Assembly: GCA_947311335.1 (NCBI GenBank)
Contig: CAMZKR010000017.1
Location: 1-5,636 of the forward strand
DNA: 5,636 nucleotides
Direction of reading: 5' to 3'
DNA from: an uncultured bacterium
GTDB lineage: Bacteria; Patescibacteriota; Gracilibacteria; BD1-5; UBA6164
Part shown: one piece after another, positions 1-5,636 of the stretch
Numbering within the stretch: the stretch's first letter is position 1
How the letters are laid out: every line of letters begins with the position of its first letter
The notes under the pieces: model-generated
The model's input: only the letters and a program-made list of their open reading frames with translations
What the model was told of the DNA's origin: nothing
Databases searched by the model: none
Made by a program: the position numbers and the translations under genes

Positions 1-219
1 ATCTAAATCTTTATTAAAATAAAAAAATGATTTCTCACTATTGGTTTTTTTTATAAGTTTTGAAATAAAATTTATTTTTCAACTAAATTTTATTCAAGAA
101 ATAACTATTAAGTTATCTTTATTTAATATTTCTACAGTATTTTTTAAATTAGTTTCATTAAATTGTATTGATTTTGTCTCAAGTAAGAATCTTAGATTCT
201 TTTCAATTAACTTTTTCAT
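1..219 (-). CDS. AAA-type ATPase, N-terminal fragment (5' end only)
   Basis: Reading the minus strand from an ATG at 219-217, 73 codons stay open to the left edge of the window with UGA read as Gly, so the gene is truncated by the window. About 35 mostly charged and polar residues lead into LIVISGIKFSGKINFI (residues 37-52), which has the form of a beta strand followed by a P-loop. It is then followed by SFFYFNKDLD. This order (N-terminal helix, 'vi.G.r..GK' loop, short helix, hydrophobic strand ending in acidic residues) resembles the AAA_14/DUF4143 ATPases common in small-genome bacteria. Both P-loop glycines (42 and 47) are UGA codons, which supports real coding. The Walker A Ser/Thr after Lys48 is Ile49. 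No Shine-Dalgarno sequence precedes the start. The family call is an inference from a short fragment; the existence of a gene is more certain than its family. Confidence 0.6.
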
Positions 220-252
220 AAAGGGAAAATAAATTTTATTATGTATAAAATA

Positions 253-258
253 ATTATA
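253..258 (-). promoter_or_regulatory. Candidate -10 box for the left-hand ATPase gene
   Basis: TATAAT lies on the minus strand, which would give a leader of roughly 25-30 nt before the ATG at 219. No convincing -35 box is present at the right spacing. In sequence this AT-rich such a hexamer is expected by chance, so support is weak. Confidence 0.25.
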
Positions 259-317
259 AGAATTGTAAAGAAAATAATTATTTTTTCAAGTATATTTTTA
301 TTTTTAAGAAAAGTTAT

Positions 318-323
318 TATAAT
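318..323 (+). promoter_or_regulatory. Candidate -10 box for argS
   Basis: TATAAT lies 35 nt upstream of the argS ATG and would give a leader of about 29 nt. Upstream there is only a T-rich stretch in place of a -35 element. It sits in the 139-bp intergenic region between divergent genes, which must hold the promoters for both. No strong Shine-Dalgarno sequence precedes the ATG; the nearest purine patch is AGAAG at 345-349. Confidence 0.35.
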
Positions 324-358
324 TTAATTATTATTTAAACAAATAGAAGCAATATTTT

Positions 359-2029
359 ATGAAAAATGAAGTTAAGAAATTATTAAATAAAATTATTAAA
401 GATAATTATAATTTAACATTAGATTATATAAGGCTGGATATTCCACCAAAAAAAGAGTTAGGGGATTATGCTTTTCCTTGATTTCAGCTTACAAAAATTT
501 TAAAGAGAAGTCCTATATTAATAGTAGAAGAATTAAAGTGATTTTTAAAAGGATATTCTTTTTTAATAGAATCTGTCAAAGTTGATGGACCCTATTTAAA
601 TATAAGACTCAATAAATGAATTTATACAAAAGAATTTTTAAAATATATAAGTAAAGATAATTTTTTAGAGGAAAAGAAAAAAAATAAAAATAAAATTATT
701 TTTATAGATTATATAGGAGCAAATGTATGAAAACCTCTTCATATATGACATATGTGTACACCAAATCAATGACAAGTTATGATTAATATTTATAAAAAAC
801 TTTGATTTAAAGTGATTTCAGATAGTCATATAGGGGATTGGTGAATTATATTTGGTAAATTAATTTTAGCTTACAAAAAATGGTGAGAAGAAAAAAAACT
901 AAAACAAAATGCAGTAGAACATTTGTTTGAATTATATGTGAAGATTAGTAAAGAGGTAGAAAAAAACAAAAATTTAGAAATAGATATTAGAAATGAGTTT
1001 TCTAATCTTTCAAAATGAGATAAAAAATCTATAAAACTTTGGGAAAGTTTTACCAAGCAATCAATAAAAGCTATGAATATCCAGTTAGCTAGGCTTAATG
1101 TAAGACCAGATTATAATATAGGAGAAAGTTTTTATGAATGACTTAGATTACCCAAGATAGAAAATTATCCAGATTTAAAACGGGATATGAAAGAAATTGT
1201 AAAAGAACTTATAGATAAAAAAATAGCAATTAAAAATCTTGATAATTCTGTATGAGTTATATTTCCAGATAAAGAAAAAATACCAAGTTGTGTTTTACAA
1301 AAAAGAGATGGAACACATGGTTATTTAGCCTCAGACTTAGCCGCAATAAAATACAGAGTAAAAAATTGGAATCCAGAAAAGATTATTTATTTTGTGGATG
1401 TTAGACAACAACTTCATTTAAAACAAGTTTTTGCTATAGCAGATAAAGCTTGATGGATAAAAAAAGATAAACTTTTTCATGCTTATAATTGATTTATAAG
1501 TTTAAAAGATTGAGCAATGAGTACTAGAAAATGAAAGATTATAAAACTTGATAAACTTTTAGATGAAGCTGAAAGTAGAGCAGAGAAGATTATTTTAGAA
1601 AAAAGAGATGATATAAGATGAGATGAATTAAAAAAACTTACTAAAATAATATGAATCTGAGCAATAAAGTATGGTTATTTAAAGAAGAATAGAGAAACAG
1701 ATGTCGTTTTTGATTGGGGTGAGTTTGTGACTTTTGAATGAAATAGTTGACCATATTTACAGTATGCTTATGTAAGATCTATTAGAATATTAGAGAAATT
1801 TTGAAAGAAATTACCTGAGAAATTAAATTGATTTTTTGAAAATAATAAAGAGATTGAATTAGTAAAAAAGTTAAAAGATTATAAAAAAATATTTAAAGAA
1901 TCTACTATTCAAAATACTCCTCATATAATTTGTCAATATAGTTATGAATTAACAAAGATTTTTAATAGTTTTTATAATAATATTCATATATTAAATGAAA
2001 AAATAAAAATAAAAAAATTATTAGATTAA
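359..2029 (+). CDS. argS: Arginyl-tRNA synthetase (ArgRS), 0-frame part of a frameshifted gene
   Basis: This class I aminoacyl-tRNA synthetase charges tRNA-Arg in the cytoplasm. The N-terminal ArgRS-specific domain is clear (GDYAFPGFQLTKILK near residue 35, then VDGPYLNIRL). The catalytic core has NVGKPLHIGH with the HIGH box at residues 128-131, SHIGDWG, VDVRQQLHLKQ, and a KMSKS-type loop GAMSTRKGK around residues 385-393. The anticodon-binding domain has FEGNSGPYLQYAYVRS and later SYELTKIFNSFYNN. I count 23 in-frame UGA codons; those in HIGH and GDWG must be Gly. The 0 frame ends at TAA 2027-2029 after 556 residues. That is short of the conserved C-terminal helix, which is present immediately downstream in the -1 frame (see next entry). 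The product with the tail is 582 residues, close to E. coli ArgRS at 577. One CGG codon (residue 275) lies in a poorly conserved stretch. The ATG at 359 fits the family's N-terminus. The family identification is secure. Confidence 0.95.
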
Positions 2030-2106
2030 AATTAATTAAAAAGTTTTCAGAAGTTTTAAAAGATTGTTTTTATTTACTGGCTATAGATATGCCAGAGAAA
2101 ATGTAA
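2011..2106 (+). other. argS: C-terminal end of ArgRS in the -1 frame, joined at an A7 run
   Basis: From the A7 run (2011-2017) the -1 frame reads RLKLIKKFSEVLKD, then CFYLLAIDMPEKM, then TAA at 2104-2106. This matches the ArgRS C-terminal signature: E. coli has RLKLAQLTAKTLK, then a 'LGIE..ERM' ending. In the 0 frame the run is read A AAA AAA, a classic slippery heptamer for -1 slippage. Slipping there gives 10 residues between 'IL' and 'RLKL', the same number as in E. coli. Adding one A to the run would give the same 582-residue protein. I cannot tell from sequence whether this is programmed ribosomal frameshifting, polymerase slippage, a real mutation, or a homopolymer miscall. No obvious stimulatory hairpin or upstream Shine-Dalgarno sequence is visible. 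The tail ends 10 nt before the next gene's ATG. Confidence 0.88.
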
Positions 2107-2116
2107 TTAAAAAATT

Positions 2117-2770
2117 ATGTCAGTAGATTATGATAATTTTGCAAAAACTTTTTCTGATTCTAGAAGAAGTATGAAATGGGAAGAAATAGATTATTTTATT
2201 TCTTTTTTAAAATATGATAAAAAATTAAAGATTTTAGATGTATGATGTTGAAATTGAAGACTTTTATGAGTAATTTTAAAAAATGAATTTGAATTAGACA
2301 ATTATATATGAGTAGATTTATCTTTATGACTTTTAAAAGAAGCTAAAAAGTATTATCCTAAAAATGAGTTTATAAATTTAGATATGCTTGATTTAGATAA
2401 AATAAAAGATAAATTTTCTGCTATATTTTTTATTGCTAGTTTTCATCATTTAAAATCTTTAAAAGATAGGGAAGAAGTATTGAAAAAAGTTTATAGTTTA
2501 CTAGAAAAAGATTGAAAGCTTTTTATGACTAATTGGGCGTTAAATAGTCCTTTAAATTTTGAGAAGTATAAATATAGTATGATAAAAAATACTAAAAACA
2601 GTTTTTGAAGTATAGATTATAATGTAAAAATTTGAAAATATACTAGATATTATCATAGTTTTAATTTAAAAGAGTTGGATTATTTATTTAAAAAATCAAA
2701 ATTTAAAATTATTGAAAATAAATTATTTAAAAATCAAAAAAATTATATAAGTATACTGAAAAAGTATTAG
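2117..2770 (+). CDS. Class I SAM-dependent methyltransferase, Trm9/ALKBH8-like
   Basis: The 217-residue protein is a Rossmann-fold methyltransferase. Motif I is LDVGCGNGR (around residues 40-48), and its three glycines are all UGA codons. It is followed by YIGVDLS (the acidic end of beta 2), FINLDMLDLD, and FIASFHHLKS with His110-His111. GKLFMTNWALNSP has N139-W140-A141, and R177-Y-Y-H180 precedes a FNLKELDYLFKKSKFKI segment. The HH, 'WA' and RYYH pattern followed by an 'eLeeL' helix is characteristic of the Trm9/ALKBH8 methyltransferase domain, which in eukaryotes methylates carboxymethyl-uridine at the tRNA wobble position. Whether this bacterial protein acts on tRNA is inference from that resemblance and from its place 10 nt after argS. 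There is no clear Shine-Dalgarno sequence, which fits translation coupled to argS. The gene has nine in-frame UGA codons and stops at TAG. The methyltransferase call is firm; the substrate is open. Confidence 0.9.
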
Positions 2771-2802
2771 AAATGAATTTTTTAGAAAATTTTTATTTTT
2801 TA

Positions 2803-2848
2803 AAGACCGGACTTGAGTAATTTAAGTTATGTATTTAACTCTGGTCTT
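2803..2848 (+). terminator. Long imperfect hairpin after the argS-methyltransferase operon, possible terminator
   Basis: AAGACCGGA (2803-2811) pairs with TCTGGTCTT (2840-2848), including one G-U pair. After a C-C mismatch, TTGAGTA (2813-2819) pairs with TATTTAA (2832-2838), including two G-U pairs. The loop is 12 nt. The outer stem is unusually GC-rich for this genome. It lies 32 nt after the methyltransferase stop and upstream of the next promoter, so termination is the simplest role. It is not followed by a proper T-tract (TTGTCTTGTG follows), so it could instead be an RNA-stabilising structure or part of a small RNA. Confidence 0.45.
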
Positions 2849-2902
2849 GTCTTGTGATTATAAGAAATTAGTTTTAAAACGATTTTTATAAAATATTTTT
2901 TA

Positions 2903-2911
2903 TGATATAAT
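2903..2911 (+). promoter_or_regulatory. Extended -10 promoter of the RelA/SpoT gene
   Basis: TGaTATAAT is a perfect extended -10 element. The -35 region is only T-rich, as extended -10 promoters tolerate. Transcription would begin near 2918, leaving a leader of about 25 nt that includes the AAAGG ribosome-binding site. Confidence 0.55.
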
Positions 2912-2927
2912 ATTTATATTATTTTTT

Positions 2928-2932
2928 AAAGG
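2928..2932 (+). promoter_or_regulatory. Ribosome-binding site that fixes the GTG start of rsh
   Basis: AAAGG lies 10 nt before the GTG at 2943. It is the only convincing Shine-Dalgarno-like site in front of any gene in the window. The frame stays open upstream of it as far as the promoter, so this site and the promoter position, not a stop codon, decide the start. Confidence 0.5.
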
Positions 2933-2942
2933 TTTTAAAAAA

Positions 2943-5162
2943 GTGAAAGTATCAAATTATGAAAAAGATATAAAATTAATAGATAAAAAGATAGAATTTA
3001 TTATTGAGGATACTTTTAATTATATGAAAGGTTTAAGTAGAGATTATATTAAAATGAAAATAAAAAAAGCATATAAATATGCAAAAGATGCTCATAAATG
3101 ACAAATAAGATTATCATGACAACCTTATATAAATCATCCTGTTGATGCTACAAAAATATTGATTTCTTTAACTCCTGATATAGCTAGTATACAAGCTTGT
3201 TTATTACATGATGTTATAGAAGATACTCCTAAAACTTATGAAGATATAAAAATAGATTTTTGAAAAGAAGTTGCTTTTTTATGTTCATGAATGGAAAAAT
3301 TATGAAAAATTAAGTATAAATGAGAAGAAAGAGTTATTTGAAGTTTAAGAAAAATGTTCGTGGCAATGGCTGAAGATTTAAGAGTTATACTTATAAAACT
3401 TTCAGACAGACTTCATAATATGCAAACACTTAATTTTCATCCTAAAAAAGAAAAAAGAGATAGAATAGCACTAGAAACTTTAAATATATATGCTCCAATT
3501 GCTGAGAGATTAGGTTTATATAAATTAAAAAGTTCTCTTGAAGAAGAGTGTTTTAGGATATTGGAACCAAAAGAATATAAAATGATAAATTTTGATTTAA
3601 AAAAATTAAGAAAAATCAAAATTTCTTTTAAGAGTATAGCTTTAAAGGAAATTGATGATATATTAAAATCTATTGGTATAAAATATGAAGTTAAATTTAG
3701 AATAAAATCTATTTATTCTATTTATAAAAAAATGAAAAGAAAAGATTTTGAAAATATTAATGATTTATATGATATATATTGAATAAGAATAATTGTAGAA
3801 AACATATCTGATTGTTATAGGGTTTTATGAGAGATTCATAGTAGGTGGCATCCTTTACCTTATAAGTTTAAAGATTATATAGCTTTATCAAAACCGAATT
3901 GATATAGAAGTTTACATACTACAATTATATGATTTTTAAAAGATTTTACTAAACAACCAACAGAAATTCAAATAAGAACATTTGACATGAATATAGAAGC
4001 AGAAATATGAGTTGCAGCTCATTTTGAATATAAAGAAATATGAAGTAAGGTAACAAAAGATATAAACTGGGTAAAAGAACTTAAAGAATTAACAGAAAGT
4101 TTATGAAATACTGATTTAATGTCTTCTTTGAAAATAGATGTGTTTAAAAATAGAATATTTATTTTTACTCCTAAATGAGATCCTATAAATTTACCTTCAT
4201 GATCAACTCCTATTGATTTTGCTTATTATGTACATACAGATCTATGAAATCATATTACTTTAGCTAAAGTAAATCATTCAGTTTATCCATTAGATAAAGA
4301 ACTTAGAAATGGTGATATTGTTGAAATTATTATAGATAAAAATAAATCACCAAATCCATTTCGGTTATCTTTTGTAAAAACTAGTAAAGCTAAAATTCGT
4401 ATTAAATCTTACTTAAAAAAAGAAAATAAAGATTTAAATAGAGAAAGATGAAAAGAAATAATAAATAATTATTTAGAAAAATCATGAATGGATGTTTTTG
4501 ATAAAGATTTATTAATATTAAAAAATATTGATTGAAAAGAACATACTATGGAAGAAAGATTTCAATTTTTAGAACAAGTATGAAATTTTAGTCTTACACC
4601 AGCTTCTCTTATAAGAAGAATTTTTAAAAATAATTCAAAAACTAAATCAAAACCAAAAAAATGAAAATGAGCTATAATTAATAGTAAAAAATGAGAAAAA
4701 AAAATTGATATTATTATATGATGAGAAGAAGGAATTCCATATAAATATTGTAAATGTATTAAATCAAGAATTTCAGAAAAAATAGTAGCTCATATTAATT
4801 CTAAATGAATTTTTCATTTGCATAGAAGAGATTGTAAAATTTTAGAAGATGTTAATAAAGAAAGACTTATAAGTGCTTATATAAAGGGTAAAGAAAACGA
4901 TATTATTTTAGCAAAAGTTATTTTAATAGTTGTAAATAAAATTTGAATATTAAAAGCTCTTAGTGAAACACTTTTTTCTATGAAAATAAATCTTGAAGAA
5001 ATAACAAGTTTTAAATTATGATGAAATAAAATCAATATTTCATTAGTACTTGAAATACCAGATAATGATTATTTATTATTAGATAGATTTATTGATAGAA
5101 TTAAAATAAAATTAAAAAATAGGTTAATTAGTTATGAAATAGAAAAATTAAAGTATAAATAA
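2943..5162 (+). CDS. Bifunctional (p)ppGpp synthetase/hydrolase, RelA/SpoT (Rsh) family
   Basis: This 739-residue long RSH protein makes and degrades the stringent-response alarmone (p)ppGpp. Domains in order: an HD hydrolase with His65 (INHP), His89-Asp90 (LLHDVIEDT) and Asp155/Asn159 (LSDRLHN), all metal-site residues present. The synthetase has R253-x-K255 with YSIYKKM, Asp277, HTT, and Glu341 in EIQIRT. TGS runs from about residue 400 to 461 (FTPKGD, STPIDFAY). A zinc-finger-like segment has Cys603, Cys605, His627 and Cys631, followed by an ACT domain from about 657 to the end. The KFKD at 308-311 is the positively charged loop typical of bifunctional Rel/SpoT, unlike the acidic EFDD of RelA, so both activities are predicted. 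The usual Cys-Cys pair is spaced Cys-Lys-Cys. I count 30 in-frame UGA (Gly) against about 6 GGN. Codon 474 is CGG where homologues have Trp (PNPF-CGG-LSFVKTS). The GTG start has a ribosome-binding site; the stop lies inside the terminator stem. Confidence 0.96.
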
Positions 5163-5210
5163 AAAGAATCTCTTAAAATAAATTAAGAGATTCTTTTTAT
5201 TTATACTTTA
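5149..5210. terminator. Bidirectional intrinsic terminator, perfect 28-bp inverted repeat
   Basis: Arm 5149-5176 is the exact reverse complement of 5183-5210, with a 6-nt AATAAA loop. The core GAATCTCTTAA/TTAAGAGATTC is flanked by A5 on the left and T5 on the right, so each strand gives a stem followed by a U-tract. It sits between the convergent rsh and rpsO genes and serves both. The left arm includes the last codons and the stop of rsh; the right arm ends 5 nt from the rpsO stop. Confidence 0.9.
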
Positions 5211-5215
5211 TAATA

Positions 5216-5485
5216 CTATTTTCTTATTTTTAATTTTTCTATAACTTCACTATATTTTGTTGGATTTTTTCTTTTTAAATATGCAAGCATTTTTCTTCTT
5301 TTAGCAACCATAATCATAATTCATCTTCTACTATGATTATCTTTCTTATGAGTAGATAAATGTTCTTTTAAATTTTCAATTTTTGCAGTTAAAATTGCAA
5401 TTTGAACTTCAGCAGAACCTGTATCACTAGTTTTCTTTGAAAAAGCTTTTATAATTTTTTTCTTATCATCTTTTGTAACAGTCAT
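5216..5485 (-). CDS. rpsO: 30S ribosomal protein S15
   Basis: The 89-residue product has the same length as E. coli S15, which binds 16S rRNA early in assembly of the 30S platform. The hallmark motifs are present: SDTGSAEVQIAILTAKI, the HLSTHKKDNHSRRG helix-turn that contacts 16S rRNA, and MVAKRRKMLAYLKRKNPTKY. The Gly of HSRRG is a UGA codon, so with the standard code the gene breaks at about residue 55 and would be missed. The ATG at 5485 gives the family's usual N-terminus. No Shine-Dalgarno sequence is visible upstream. The gene is convergent with rsh and shares its terminator. In E. coli S15 represses its own translation through its leader; the leader here is too AT-rich for me to identify such a structure. 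Confidence 0.97.
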
Positions 5486-5552
5486 AATTTTGTATTTAAA
5501 AAAAATAAAAATAATAAACCAGAAAATACGCTAGTTATATTATATGATATAA

Positions 5553-5580
5553 ATTATATATATAAAATATATTAAATCAA
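5553..5580 (-). promoter_or_regulatory. Candidate rpsO promoter
   Basis: On the minus strand TTGATT (5580-5575), a 16-bp spacer and TATAAT (5558-5553) form a reasonable sigma-70-type promoter, with a leader of about 60 nt before the rpsO ATG. A second TATAAT at 5544-5539 is an alternative -10 with no good -35. The rest of 5486-5636 is AT-rich sequence, including an A10 run at 5598-5607, with no further gene that I can support. Confidence 0.45.
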
Positions 5581-5636
5581 AGAAAAATTGAAAAAAGAAA
5601 AAAAAAAGGTATTATATATTTCAGATAAATAAGAAA

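Noticed and set aside
41..232. Plus-strand open frame of 63 codons
   Set aside because: It lies antisense to the ATPase fragment, is low-complexity F/I/N-rich, and has no motif. The minus strand has a P-loop with UGA at both glycines.
247..284. Repeated AAAATAATTA (247-256, 271-280) and the palindrome AAAATAATTATTTT as an operator
   Set aside because: Such A/T-only repeats are expected by chance at this base composition, and nothing else supports a binding site.
871..1056. Minus-strand open frame inside argS
   Set aside because: It is antisense to well-conserved ArgRS coding sequence and is a shadow of biased AT-rich codons.
2017..2106. Treating argS as a decayed pseudogene
   Set aside because: The tail after the frame break is fully conserved in sequence and spacing, and the rest of the gene keeps all catalytic motifs; a single one-base event or recoding explains it.
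359..2770. UGA read as Trp (Mycoplasma-type code) or as selenocysteine
   Set aside because: UGA falls at invariant Gly (HIGH, VGCGNG, HSRRG) while TGG serves conserved Trp, and 65 UGA codons cannot be selenocysteine.
2771..2942. tRNA or known riboswitch in the intergenic region
   Set aside because: There is no T-loop sequence, no cloverleaf and no conserved riboswitch core; only the single long hairpin and the promoter are visible.
3437..3619. Minus-strand open frame inside the RSH gene
   Set aside because: It is antisense to the conserved ETLNIYAPIAERLG region and has no recognisable features.
3354..3782. A 142-codon open frame beginning MFVAMAEDLRV that looks like a small RelA/SpoT gene under the standard code
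   Set aside because: It is an internal piece of the 739-residue RSH protein, cut off by a UGA that encodes Gly in YGIRIIV. Upstream and downstream sequence in the same frame completes the family's domains.
5486..5636. Possible end of another minus-strand gene or a small plus-strand gene at the right edge
   Set aside because: No frame has a recognisable motif or a sensible start and stop; the stretch is mostly A/T runs plus the rpsO promoter.

Overview
The window (about 5.6 kb, extremely AT-rich) comes from a bacterium that reads UGA as glycine (translation table 25), which points to the candidate phyla Absconditabacteria (SR1) or Gracilibacteria. The code can be read from the genes. With UGA as Gly, five reading frames give full-length or near full-length conserved proteins. 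I count 65 in-frame UGA codons, many at invariant glycines: the HIGH motif of ArgRS, three in a row in the SAM-binding loop of a methyltransferase, the Walker A loop of an ATPase, and HSRRG of ribosomal protein S15. TGG still encodes Trp, for example in GDWG of ArgRS, where TGG is followed directly by TGA. One CGG codon falls where (p)ppGpp synthetases have a conserved Trp. This hints at the additional CGG-to-Trp reassignment predicted for Absconditabacterales.

Layout. Bases 1-219 (minus) hold the start of an ATPase gene that runs off the left edge. Bases 220-358 are a divergent intergenic region. Bases 359-2106 (plus) hold argS. Its last ~29 codons are in the -1 frame relative to the rest, with the switch at an A7 run (2011-2017). 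Bases 2117-2770 (plus) hold a Trm9/ALKBH8-like SAM methyltransferase, 10 nt after the true end of argS and probably in the same operon. Bases 2771-2942 hold a long imperfect hairpin and an extended -10 promoter. Bases 2943-5162 (plus) hold a full-length bifunctional RelA/SpoT homologue (739 aa) that starts with GTG. Bases 5149-5210 form a perfect 28-bp inverted repeat acting as a shared terminator for convergent genes. Bases 5216-5485 (minus) hold rpsO (S15, 89 aa). Bases 5486-5636 hold the rpsO leader and promoter and nothing else I can identify.

Functionally the window is a translation and stringent-response neighbourhood: arginine charging, a possible tRNA-modifying methyltransferase, (p)ppGpp control and a small-subunit ribosomal protein. 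I see no mobile element, CRISPR array, tRNA or rRNA. The points most worth a second look are the argS frameshift, the CGG codon at a Trp position, and the argS-methyltransferase pairing.
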